Below, in pieces: positions 1-12,746 of a DNA stretch of 64,000 bases; the stretch's first letter is position 1; the number at the start of each line of letters is the position of its first letter. The position numbers and the translations under genes are program-made. Source of the DNA: Scortum barcoo. Its lineage: Eukaryota > Chordata > Actinopteri > Centrarchiformes > Terapontidae. Below the pieces are notes generated by a model. The model was given only the letters and a program-made list of their open reading frames with translations, did no database searches and had not been told where the DNA came from. The stretch covers positions 14,795,147 through 14,859,146 of the forward strand of contig CM041552.1 of assembly GCA_023238725.1 (NCBI GenBank). Reading direction: 5' to 3'.

Positions 1-58
1 TCTGACAGCTCTATCTTTAACTCATCTTGCTCTTTTTCTCTTTTTTTGTTTTTCTTGA

Positions 59-720
<662 letters not shown>

Positions 721-3700
721 GTCTGAACTTGGCCGATGGAGTGGGAAATTAGAGTTAACCCCACAAGGGCAGCGATCGGCTGCCTTGGGCAAAGCAGTGG
801 CTGGAGGAATTGTTGTTCAAATATACTTCCATGTTTGAAGCAGATGCTGCGGGGCGGAGGCTGGCTCGGGCTTAACGAGTAGACTCAGGGGGAAAAAAAC
901 GCGGATCTGAAAAGCCACCCGTGCAAGTCGCACACATACACACACCCACATTTAGAGTCAAACCAAGAGACATTAACTATGATAGCTTGATTCTGCTGCT
1001 CCCGAAGCTAAAGTGGCACATGTCATATGCAATCAGACCCAACTTTAAAATCATGACTCAACTAATGAATCATGTAGATTTAACATTAGTGGTCATTTCA
1101 TTCAAGAATACTTACTGTACTTACTGTAGTGTGTATATTCACATGGATAAATTAGTCCAAATAACAAGGTATAAGACAAATTCCACCTTTCACTTTGGGC
1201 CTCTACAGAGTACATTATGTGTTTGCAGGTGTTTCTGTGTGAGTTTGGTTTGATTTTGCTTTAGATTTGGACATTTAAACTGAACTTATGTAAAGTGCAA
1301 AGGAAAGGGGCTGTCAATTTAAAGACACGAAGGCTGAGGTCACTGTGCTGTCCACTAATATGAGTGAAACAAAAACCTTTTTCAAGCTTTAAATAGCTCA
1401 CTGAAGAGTGCATGACTGTAAATAATGCTGTCAGTTCGCACCATTGTTCATCCTGTCTCTCTGACCTCATGTGGTCATCAGCTACTAGACTGACAGGTCT
1501 GTGGCGCCGCCCCTCTCCCTCATTGACTGTGTAGCACTGACTCGACACTGAGGCACACATCTGCATAAATTCGGTACGTTGTCTCCCGATTTTAAGAGCT
1601 GCTGGCGTATCTCATTCATATTGATGTGGCATCTTCTACATTCAAACACACCAGTGTAAATAACTGGTAACGTTGTAAATGTTTTAAATATTGTAAATGT
1701 ATAGACATATTTTATATACTTATGCTACATTGCCATATTTTTATTGGCCGACCAGTTGAAATTAAGGAGCGTGAAAGTTTGACTGCAGTTAATAGGGCAC
1801 AGCCGAAAGCTTTATTGGTGTTTTATTTTATATTTTTTCCCCTACTTTGTTACCACCATGGCAAGTTTGGGTTTTCAGCATTTTAGCAGAATCTTATCAC
1901 CACAAAATGTCTCTTACCCCCACTTCAAGCTCAGTAAATGTTACATTCTATCATCTCCCTCCATCCGAAAAGTATTTCTAAATATTTGATCGGTCATCTT
2001 GTCATATCAAGGTGTGCTGGAGCAAACTTAATCGTAATACTGGATTATTTGATCACATCAAACTTGCTGAACTAAAATTTGTGATACTCTGATATATATA
2101 TGTGATTTGAGAATTTTGAGGGCAATCAATCTGTCATGAGTTATTCACTCCCGTCTCATGTACTGTACAGTAGTTCAGGTGTGGGAATAATATCACCAGG
2201 TACTGCCTCATTATGTCAGTTGTCAGTCCTCATGTCTGTCTCTCCTCTGGTGGATAACCCACTTGTTTGTTTACATGTAAATGCGAGCTGTAAATATCAC
2301 TGTATGTATACGTCTGTCCTCACTCCTGTCTGCGCGTGTCCGTTAAACATCCAGACTCCTCAGAAATGATCTCTTCCACTGTCAAAGTTTCTCTCTCGCA
2401 CCTTCTAACATACATTTTCTGTGCGTACTCAAAAGCTGTTTTTTCTGTATTTTTTTCTATGCTGTTGTTTTCACAAGCTGCATGATGTACTAGCTAGGTC
2501 TCTTCAGCTTCTAAATCGAGCTGTTTTTATCTCTAAGTCATGTCATTTTAAATAAGAAAACAAAGAATGAAAAGACAAAAAAGTCAACAGAGAAAGCCAG
2601 GCTAAAAAGCAAAAGAAAAAAAACACAGCATCTGTTTTTGTTTTTTTTGTTTTTTATATCTAACCACTGAAATCTTTTTGTATTGATATGAGTACTTTAA
2701 TTTGCACTATATTACCAAATGGCTAGTTGAAGCCATGTTTGTTAATTTCCTCTCTTGGCCTAACTTGTGATAAGGAAATAAATAATGTCGGTTCAGGTAG
2801 ATATATGAATGCAAGACACTGATAGAGCCTTTCAACTGTAAAAATGGGATCTGGGAAATTCATCCTCTTGATAACAAAGTTTCTGGTTATTATTTAGATG
2901 CATTTTTGTGCACAGTTCAACTTTTTAATACAGTTTTGGTCACAGCCTCTTTGATCCCTCATTGTAAGTATCTAGAGAAATTATAATGCGAAGTACCATT
3001 GTGTCTACATAGAACGTTTTCTGGTCTTTGCTACCAAGAGGATGTGATGTCCCAGTTCTGCCTGCTGCCTACAGACCAGTCCTTTGTGAATGACGTTCTG
3101 TGTTGTTTCTGACTGCTTGGTTTTGTATGTGCCGCCCACAGAGGCTGCAACCACTGCTGGTCTTTCTGATAATAGAGCACTTAAACTGGCCTGTCTCACC
3201 CTCTCACCTCCTCATCACACCTTTTTGGCTCAGGGCCGTTGTACTTTTCTGGAGCTTACCCCACAATTCAGTTTATTCAGCAGCTTAATAGCGATACAGT
3301 GAGACTCACAAGCGCATGTAACCTTCTGTCGATGTATAGGCTGATAACACAAAATATGCTTCTGTAAAAACAAAAGCCCCTCCTGGTTGATGTGTTCGTC
3401 TGTAGGGCATGTGCCGTACATGAGTGGCTTTGCCATTTTTCTGTCTCCATTCCTGTCTGAGCCATGTCAAGCATGTTAGGTGTGTCTGAGGACGTGTTGA
3501 AGATCAATGAGAATGTCACCGCAGCACTTCTTTGCAAAGGATCGTTACCTCTGAACAATGCTGTGCCTTTGTTGTAAGCTAGCCTTGCCAACGACTCGAA
3601 AAACGTGAACTGATTTCCTTTTTTATGTATCATAAAGTGCAAGCCTGATTCAAGTGAATATCATTGCTGATACTATGTTGTATGAGATTTCGTCTTGTTC

Positions 3701-3910
3701 TGTATCATATTTATATTTTCTGGATCTCCATTGTCAGTTTTGATATTTTAATATTATGGTTCTTTTTTTTTGTCTTATTTAATTTTTTACACAAGCTGTG
3801 AAAACAATTCTGCACTTTAAATCTTGAACGTGAACATTTACTCTAAGGAGGCGACTGTTTTTTTTTTCTTTTGTCACAGCTAAAAATAAACCTGTTGCTT
3901 CTAAAACAAC
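721..3910 (+). other. limk1: Probable LIMK1 3' UTR
   Basis: This AT-rich stretch after the stop codon contains no supported coding exon. Possible polyadenylation signals are AATAAA at 2777-2782 and at 3885-3890. The second is followed within about 20 bases by a GT-rich stretch (gaaagtgtctctctgtct), as expected downstream of a cleavage site. The full extent is inferred; a shorter form ending near 2.8 kb is possible. Confidence 0.6.
3885..3890 (+). terminator. limk1: Polyadenylation signal AATAAA, probable LIMK1 3' end
   Basis: Canonical hexamer with a GT-rich downstream element, about 1.5 kb before the next promoter region on the same strand. Confidence 0.5.
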
Positions 3911-4269
3911 TTGAAAGTGTCTCTCTGTCTATTGCATCCAAGTAACAGAAACTGCCACAGAAAGGTTACAGTTTTGTTACCATATCCATGGTTATCATTA
4001 ACCTTCTTCTACATTTGTACTCCTGAAGCACACACAGGTTTGACAGCTTCAGTAGTATGTGTGAAAACTGCCTCAGTCACTGAGTTCACACTAGAAGAGC
4101 AGTGCATTATGGGCAGAGAAAATATGTGGGCTACTTTAAAGTGGTAAAAATAGTGGTTGTATTTTCCTGTGAAAAGGTGAATTCATTAGAAATGTGTTTA
4201 CAAATTCACCACCAGATGTCACTATATCTCTGCTGTTCATTTCTATAGTGAAATTAAAAAAGACACTAA

Positions 4270-5175
4270 TGAAGCATAATCCAAAACCTAAATACAGCTA
4301 GCGTCACTTTTATTCTTGTAATACTTTTACTTTCATATGTCATTTTACTTTTAATTCTACAAATATTGCATTATATTAGAGGAGAAAAAATCATTTAACT
4401 AAGAAAACTCAACTACAGTGTAAAAAGTAAAAGTTTTGTACTCAAAATATGCCAATTTATTTAAAGTAAAAAATACATTATTTCAGTCAAAGAATCAAAA
4501 GTAAAGGTACTTTCCCAGTTGTAGTTGGTCAAGGTGGAGTTTTTTTTTATCCTGCCATAATATATTTTTTATATAAAATCTGGATTTGAAAATAAGTACA
4601 ACTTCCAAAGAAATGCAGTGTGAAGTAAAAAAATATAGATTTTTTTTTAAATATAGTACATTACCAGTATAAAGTAGTGAAATGTAGTAACATGAAGGGA
4701 CTCAAGAGAAGTAAAAGTACCTCAACACTGTGGTCAGTGGCGGTATAAGTATTCAGATCTTTTATGCCAGTAAAAGTAAGAGTACAACAGTGTAGAAATA
4801 CTCTGTTACAAGTAAAGAGCAATTCTGCATTCAAAACTACTCAACTAAAAGTACAAAAATATGAAAATTAAAATATAAGTAAAGTACTAAAGTAAAAGAA
4901 CTTCCTATAAGAATAATGTTTGATATTTTGAGGCATCAGTGTGTTAATGTTGCAGTTGATAAAAGTGGAGCTAATTTTAATTTACTCTGCTGTTGGGTGG
5001 CTAAATCAATAAAAACACATCATAATTTATTAGTTCATGATATTCTGCATGAGTAACCTGAGTCTGCTGTAGCTAAAGGAAAAGTACAATATTTGCCTCT
5101 GAGATGTACTGAAGTCACATAAAGTCCAAGTACCTTAAAATGACTTGAGTAAATTTTGTCACAGCCCACCGCTGG
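4270..5175. repeat. Composite of teleost 'aagtaaaagtac' type dispersed repeats (non-autonomous transposon remnants)
   Basis: The stretch is full of variants of AAGTAAAAGTAC and AAGTATTCAGATC. The best-defined piece starts near 4735 (CAGTGGCGGTATAAGTATTC) and ends near 5173 with CCACCGCTGG, the approximate reverse complement, so terminal inverted repeats are partly preserved. A related piece precedes it at about 4540-4730. I recognise this as a very common teleost repeat type but cannot name the superfamily with certainty; a non-autonomous hAT-like element is a guess. No target duplication was found. Confidence 0.65.
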
Positions 5176-5439
5176 CTTTATAATACTAACCTTACTGCTA
5201 CTAATAATAAAACCAATTTAAAGGGAAAGTAGATAACCTACCACATTAATGCAAAAGTGTTTTATGTAATTGTAGCCTAACTTTAATAATAAATCGCAAT
5301 AATATTCCAAAATAAAGAAGGAGAATATTAATAATACATGCCGTCATGTCGCGTAATATTTCTTTCTCTCTTCATGTTTACAATCACCTGACCATCATTG
5401 TTAACTATCGCGAGGAAATTGGGGTTTTATTTTTCTTCG

Positions 5440-5743
5440 CAGGTGCACGTGACCCCTCTCCCGCCTCATCCACGTGCGATTGTTTTCATTCCGACGCTGC
5501 TGCAGCGGCTGCTGTCTCGTGACGTCACCGGCCTGGTTTAACGGCAGCGGGTGTGTGTGTGTGTGAGTGAGACACACACACACACACACACACACGCAGG
5601 GGGGACGGGTTTGTCCGGTCACACACACACACACACACACACGCAGTCGTTTCGCCGCAGCTGTGTTCGGACTGAGGGAGGAAATTACGGAAACACCGAA
5701 GAAGAAGACGGTCGCAGCCGTTGGTGCTAACTGAAACTTTGAG
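5440..5743 (+). promoter_or_regulatory. septin4: Distal septin-4 promoter and 5' UTR region: two CACGTG E-boxes, a CRE and microsatellites
   Basis: Base composition changes from AT-rich to GC- and CpG-rich here. Visible sites are CACGTG at 5446-5451 and 5471-5476 (E-boxes; the first is followed by AC, as in USF/TFEB-type sites) and the perfect palindrome TGACGTCA at 5520-5527 (CREB/ATF type). A GT run and two CA runs follow, then the candidate first coding exon at 5744. No clear TATA box is seen. Function is inferred from motif content and position. Confidence 0.5.
5551..5642. repeat. Opposed GT and CA microsatellites
   Basis: A (GT)n run at about 5551-5565 is followed by (CA)n at 5572-5595 and again at 5620-5642. 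The GT tract can pair with either CA tract in RNA. It lies in the probable 5' UTR or core promoter of the distal septin-4 transcript. Confidence 0.9.
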
Positions 5744-5792
5744 ATGGAGAATTCGTCCAACAGCCGGTTTCGGTCCGCAGTGTTCAACCACG
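5744..5792 (+). CDS. septin4: Candidate distal first coding exon of septin-4
   Basis: An ATG in good context (gagATGG) encodes MENSSNSRFRSAVFNH plus one base, then a strong donor (CACG|gtgagt). The single leftover base joins in frame with the exon at 37737, which begins with two bases of a split codon (G + AG = Glu). This is the only coding-looking exon in the CpG-rich region, and no other gene lies between it and the septin core. The link across about 32 kb is inference from phase and context. With this start the protein would be about 529 residues, counting the 2-base insertion at 39424-39429 as an error. Confidence 0.5.
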
Positions 5793-6490
5793 GTGAGTAC
5801 CGGAGGACCGTCTCCTCTGACCTCCTCCGGTGATGCTTTTTAACGTCCTCCCGTCCGGACCGACTCACTCTTACGCCAGAGTCTTCCCGTTAAACCGTCT
5901 GGTTAATTCATTGAGCTCTGTGGCGGCACGACGCGGTCTCCGGTACCGGCTCTGCTCTGCTCGGCTCCGGCTCAACTTTAACGTACGACGACGATAGCAT
6001 GACATTTATTTTTTATTTATTATATTGATTATATTTATTAAATGACTGTGCCGGTGGTACACTCCGTGCTGCTCAACTAAAATCCCTGAAAATCCTGGCA
6101 GTCAGTGAGCTCCACACTGTAACACAGTTATGCAAGAGTGGTGCCGAGACTGGCCGCACTCAAGTGTTGCTTCTCTGGACCACCAACACACAGCAGACAC
6201 ACTGAGCCTGCAGCCGGGTGGTGTGCGTGAAATAATCCCGCAAAAGGCTCGGCCCGTCCGTCTCACCGTGTGCGTGTTTACTCCGCTGCAGAAACAAGCA
6301 GATCTGGCTCCGCTTGTTGTGTCAGGGAGCCTCAGTACTCCCACACTGCAGGCTGAACAACACTGGGTGTATCAAACATATGACAGAACAAAACAATTCT
6401 GATTATTATATATATTCGCCTTTTTAAAATATATTTAGGGTTTTAACTTATGATTATTTCATTATGGATTCATCTATGGATACTTTTCTT

Positions 6491-6773
6491 GATTAATCAA
6501 TGAGTTGTTTGGACCTTAAGATGTTAGAATATGCTGAGAAATGTTTATTGCAGTTTCCCAAAGCACCAAGGTGATGTCCTCAGATGTTTTGTTTTGGCCA
6601 CAACCAAAAAAATCTTCAGTTTACTGTCATAGAGGACTTAAGAAACTAAAAAATGTTCCGATTTGAGAAGCCAAAAATAAGAGAATTTAAAAATGAACAC
6701 AATGGATTAATTATCGAAGTAGCTGACGATTCATTTGATAGTTGACAACTAGTCTTGGCAGCTCTAAACAAGT
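6491..6773. repeat. Teleost 'gattaatcgattag' type dispersed repeat, copy 1
   Basis: It starts gattaatcaatgagttg, has the recognisable middle 'ttactgtcatagaggac', and ends gatagttgacaactagtc followed by gcagctcta. The same body occurs again at 60724-60871, which supports a dispersed repeat. The superfamily is unknown to me. Confidence 0.7.
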
Positions 6774-9700
6774 GTGACCACTATGCGTATAATGGGATAT
6801 TTTTTTTACAGGTGAAAAATTACTTTTCAGTGCTTTCTGGTGGACAAACTGTGAATGAGACACTGTGTCTTAATAATTTTAAATATATTTTGATATTTTT
6901 TACTTATCACCAACTTTCCTGCAAATAAATAATACATAGAGATACATATAAATGATATATTTACAGATTAAATACACAATTTGTGACATGTACGTTCATT
7001 CATCATTGTCAATATAAATCCTGTAAATGATAAATTATATATCTGATAGTTAATATCAGCTGATATATTGGCCTGAACTCCACCCACTCCATAGATCTTG
7101 GTAAAGAGGATTTGCCCGTCTGGTGGCTTCAAAATGATTTAGTTTCTTGTTTCAAACTGTATCAAACCCAGATCACCTGTTTCTTATCGTGTCTGAAAAC
7201 TATGTTACCTTTCAGCCTGTCCCCACCTCATGAGTCTGTGCAAAGAAAGCAGTTTATTTCCAGGAATGTCGGTCTCATGATACTCAGCACCGGAGGCTAC
7301 AGTCACACTGAAACATCTGGCTCGTTGAAATGGTTGTCTTGTGGTGTGTACATAGAGGGGCGGTGCATTTGAGACAAAGATGGAGAGGGGAGAAAGTGGG
7401 AGGTGATGACAGCTCTCATGCAGATAGTGGACAGACATTGTGCTGACTTGCCAGATTTCAGGATTATATTTCATTATAAACATAAACAGAAACTCCAAAA
7501 TCTGCAGTAAAAGCTTTTCATTTGTCCAGTTCTGCATCCAGTTACTCTCTCACCAGTGCTATATTCATAGATATATGACTACAGTACAGAGCTAAATATA
7601 ACAGTATATATTACTGAATTGGTTTAACCAGAAACCATGAAAGTACACCCTAATGGACAATAAGAAACAGACCTATTTTAAATTCATGGCTTATATTTCA
7701 GAGTTTATTTCCTTTGTATGCCCTAAGATTAACCTTTGGCATCTCCTTTGTGGAGCCACTTCAAATTTTACATGTTGGTGACAAGTTCAAATGTTGGTTT
7801 TTCCATGTCTGCCTGTCGTGTGTATTACAAATGACTGTTTCAGCTCACCGTGACCCTGTGAGACAGGATAAGCGGTACAGAACATGGATGGTTTCAGCTC
7901 ACATTTCTTTGCAGAACTGTTCACATGAATCAGTCAGGGAACTGAAAACGTTATGAAATTAATTGTAATTTAAGTTGTCAGTTTTGCTCCATTTTTAGCT
8001 GAACTGACCTGCCAGCGGTAGGTGGAACTTGAATCTAGGCCTGCTTTATTAAGAGCCTGTAACCCATTTAATAAATAAAGCAACATTGTTCCTTTTCTAA
8101 CAACACTAAACCCCCTGATGTGAGCCTGGCCTCTCTTAAAAACACAGCGCTAAAGGCTCCCAGTGGGAAAGTGAGTGGTGTGGATGGGTGGCACAGTCAG
8201 CAGTGGCTAACATTCCTCAGGGAAAGCCTTGTGGAGAGATACTGCCATCCTCGCTGCTGCTGCCGCCACTGCCTCCGCCTGTGGCTGCGCTGACAGCATC
8301 GCTGGTGGAAGACCTCAGCATGTAGGTCAAGAGATGAACCACGAGAAAAATTAACAAGTAGAGTGAGTGGCCGTTATAGTACGGCGCATGAATTCGATCA
8401 CATGCTCTGCGTCTCTGTAATAAGATGTTTTCAGCCCTAAATTTGCAGACATTTTCGGAGAGCTATGGCCGCGGACGGTTGATTTATCTTTTCTCTTGTT
8501 TGCTCTGTCCACAATGCACAGGAGTCTTATTCACATGTCATCCCGCCACAGTAATTTCACCCAAAGTACATCTGGAGTGATGCAAGTCTGTTTTAAGGAG
8601 CAGCAGCATGCAGCTCATACATTATATATTGTCCATCTGCAGGCCAAAGCCCTGCCTGTCAGCTGCAACGTTTCTTCTGTTTCTGAAGTGGTTGTAAACA
8701 GTGGCAGAGGCTACAATGATATTTCAGTCCTCTGACCTGCATCTCAGCATAGTCTGCTCTGTGAGCTGACAGGCAGTGATGGTCCTGAGTTTAAAGTAGT
8801 GAATCAATATTTGCAACACTGCCATGAAGTGTCTCGAGACGGGGAGATGTGGAGTAAAGAAAATTGTTTTGCTTCTTTAAGAACCAGAATCAGAATCAGT
8901 TAATGGCAAACATCATGAATAATTTGGACAGGCGTCTACTCTTGACAAATTACTGGAGAGGCCAGCAGGGTGTTTTCTCTATGTGGAAATAGTTTTCCAA
9001 ATGGATCATCCAACAAATATTAATGTCCCGCATTGTTGCGGCAACATACTCTCCTTGTTCTCTGTAAAACCACATTCCTGAAAACCCACCCGAAGCCCCC
9101 TGCACCAATTTATTTGAGGAACATGAGCATACTCACACTTTTGAAGAGTAAATTTCATGCATAGTGGGATGCATCATCACTCAAGCTTTATCATAGACAT
9201 ATGTGCACATACACGCTGGCGCTGTCCTTCCCCAAAATCTCAAATAAAACATGAGCTCATAATAAGTCATGCACATGAAGTGTGAATAATCAATGACACA
9301 TTTAATTAAAGCTTTCTCGTTTTCTCATTTATCATCTTTGCAAAAATGACATCAGTGCTTTAAAATATTTAAATGTTTATTTATTTATTTATAAATATTT
9401 ATGTGGAAAGCTGGGGTTGAGTTGAGATATGTGTTCAATTCAGTCTACACTAGTTGGGTGTATGCTGTGTATTTGCACCACCAATTAGTGTCAAATTAAG
9501 TTTCTCAGCTGTCTTATTATTAATAAAGCATAGATGTTTTTTCTGGGGAGAAATGTTGATGCCTGGGGACCTGTTTTGTTTGACATGTCTATATAAGCTG
9601 TAGGGTCTCCCTCTCTTGAAAGACAAAATTTTATCAGTCAGATCCTGAAACTGGATGATCCAGGTGTCACACTATCTAATCCCAGATGGTGACTCAGAAT

Positions 9701-11140
9701 GTCAGTTTCTTAGTCACATAATGAGTGTTAATAGAACTTCTTGTTGTTTTCACATGATATATTCCCATCATGTTGACAATAATCTGTTTCTCTTCCTTTC
9801 CTATGTGTCTGGCCTCCTGCGGATCGATCACCCTCCTCTCAGCAGACGATGAGGTAAGAAACTGAAGAATTTTCCTCAATCCTGCTGTAGAAGATGAAGT
9901 AGGTCATTGGTGGAGGGAGATTTGGCCTTGATTATCTCACCAAAAGGAGGACGCTGTGGTTTGTTGATGTCAGCCCATTTTAACCCGGATAGCCGCTGCT
10001 ATTCGAGTGTGGGTTTTGTGCAGCTTGTGTTCATTTGAAAGGAATAACTGGGAAAGCCATCAGGCGTTGAAATGTTAGTGTTTCAAACTGCTGAATTCAC
10101 AGGCCTCCTGATCAGTCTTACTGTGAGATGTTTTATGATTGTGCACGAGATAATGTGTGCAAACGGAACATGTGATTTTTTTGTAGTGAGCTTGTGTGAC
10201 TTCTCCATGCTTATGTGCTTCAGGGTTTTACTTAAAACCAAAGAGCCGTGCAAGAATAGGTGTGTTCTCACAGCCCAGATTTTCTTGTTCCTTGTCTCAC
10301 ACAGTTGCAACTGAGACGCCACTGTGTGTGTCAGCTTTGTTTATGTACCTGCTGCTCTCGTCTGAGTTTCACTCCTCATATTTTTGTGGTTAGACTTGCC
10401 TTTTTTTTCTCTCTCAGCCGACAGCTTCATCATCCGTCAGCAGAGTCAGCAGCTCTCCTGAAAGGTATCAGCGTTTCAGATTAATGGTGCTCATCTGTTA
10501 TCGCCTTTTCCAGTAGCCAGTGGCCTGCCACCTCTGTGTCAAAACTGCCCCCCTCCCTTCTCTCCTCCTTTTTACTCCTCTTCTCCATGTCACTGTCTAC
10601 ATCCCAAACCCCCGCAGCTGTGTTTGGCCCTGCTCAGTGTGGATGAAAAGGGTTTGCTGTGTTTGTTTTCAAGCCCAAACAGTTCACAGACCGGTGGAGA
10701 GGAGTGGATCTGTATGGGTGTGACAAACCCCGTTCCTTCCTCAGCAACATTCCTAGCCTATGTGACAAAGCTGCAGTGTGTGCTGACGGAGGGGACACCT
10801 TGTGAGGAAACTGTCAACATCTGTCCAGATGCTGCTGCTGGCTGGGTGACGACACTCACTGGTTACTCTCATGACAGTCTCGCACATCTCTCGCTGCAGG
10901 GTATCTGATTAAATAAGCAGATGTCCAAGTCTAAACCCCACCCGTTGTGTGATTCTCATTAAACACCATATCATGTCCAAACACGACATCATATCTCTCC
11001 AGACCAGGTTAGTGTAACTTGTAGTGCCCTTCCCTCTGCTGCCCATACCCCAAGGCTGTAAAACCACAGATGACTCTGGGGTGTGGTGGAACAAGAGAGT
11101 GGCTGTGGCTTCCTTTTGTTGGCCTAAAACTGCCACATAA

Positions 11141-11143
<3 letters not shown>

Positions 11144-11174
<31 letters not shown>
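11144..11174. repeat. (CA)n microsatellite
   Basis: An uninterrupted CA tract of about 15 units, with a second shorter CA tract near 11267-11281. Confidence 0.95.
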
Positions 11175-11176
<2 letters not shown>

Positions 11177-12702
11177 AAAGAGACGTCACTGTTTGTGGGC
11201 AGTGCCAACTGTGGATGAAGAAGAGGAGGAGGGGACGGTTGTCTCTCTTGAGACGGTCATCCCTCCACACACACACACACATTCACTGTGGTGCATTCCT
11301 CTGTGGCTTTTACTCAACTAGGCATTAGCTTCCTGTGCCTTCAATTGCTGCTTGCCACTGCAGCCAAAGTGTAGGCCGTTTATACTTGGACTTTATTAGC
11401 CCATTAGCTCACTAGCTGCTGCAGTGGATGCCGGTTCTCCCCCCTTTTCCTCTCTTTCCCCTGTAGCTGTGTCTGTTTTTCTCGTTGGCTGTCACTGCCG
11501 GCATGTGCGCGCTCTTTGCATTCATTCAAACTGGAATGACAGAATCTGGAGATATGCAGCACCACACCCCTGCGTCCACTGATTGACATTTCATTGTTTA
11601 AGAAACACAGACAGTACATATTACTGTGAACAAAACACTGAAAGTAATTAAGCCAAGGGAACGTCAAATGTTGGGTGTGACCTGATGGCATTTACTCACA
11701 ATATGTTCTCTAGAGGAGGAATCAGCACAGACTCAAGCTGTACAGATGCAGTCCTTCTTAATTATATGGCTTCTCTCTTCCCTCACATTGATCTAGTCAT
11801 ACACATTATCTTGCGAATCCTAACCACCATACAGTATTAAGTTTTTGCATCACATTCTTGCCTGTGCAGTAATACTATCATCCATTACATTATCTCACCG
11901 AATCCACACACCAACAATAGTGCCACTCTACTCTGCGAGCCCTCCAGTGAGAGAGGGTGGCGGATCACTCATGAGCGAAGCCTGACCCATCATTTCGTGT
12001 GACTCTCCACTGGGTAAAGTGTGTGGGTTTTATCCTCTGAGCACGTAGCGAGATCCGCTGTGCGATGGCACATTGGTAATGTGTACACAGAGGCTATGGC
12101 CGCGTTGTTTTGGCCTTGTGGGCTTTGGCTTTGGCTTTGACAGGCGGCCCTCTGGGCTTTTTTGTCATTTGATGCGAGGGCAAACAATCGAGTTAGGGAG
12201 CAGGCACACAACACTGAATACCAGGCTGCCGTAAGACAACAATAAAGAGATGGTGAAAGATGAGTGCTTAAAGAGGGATTTGTTGTCAACATCAGACGCC
12301 ATCATGTGTTCGGTATTCTTTTGCGAGAGCTAGTTTTTCCACAGGAAGAGGAGCTGTATTGTGAGACAGATGAATTACGTAGGTTAATGTCGGGTATAAT
12401 CATCCAAGTGTTTCCAGCACATCCTACACAGAGAGAAATACTGTGCAGACATTATATTTGTTTTTGGTTTATTTGTGGGGAAGATGGCTGCACATTCAAA
12501 TATTTTCCTTTATCTCAATTATGATATGAAGGTGATAAAATATTAAAAACACCATACAGTATAATGTAATTCAGTAGTCCCTTTTCATGGAAGACATTTT
12601 GATGAGTCACAGTGGAGGGTGAGGGGGGGGGGGCAGGTGTAAATAATAAGATGCGTGATGACTGAATTACATTTAGCCGTCGTTCACGCTGGCTCTCTGT
12701 CA

Positions 12703-12746
12703 CACTGTCATGGCTCGCTGGGACTCGTTAATGTTATTAGTAACAC
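12703..12746. repeat. Dispersed similarity, copy A
   Basis: It shares two blocks with 29355-29418, in the same order and orientation: cactgtcatgRctcRctggg and RttaatgttattagtaaYac. The spacing differs: copy B has about 20 extra bases. Confidence 0.5.

Noticed and set aside
5401..5868. Minus-strand open frame of 155 codons over the distal promoter
   Set aside because: Much of it is translated microsatellite (CVCVCV, THTHTH); no splice or homology support.
8884..8899. ccagaatcagaatcag as a LINE or SINE tail
   Set aside because: Too short to assign; no body is recognisable next to it.
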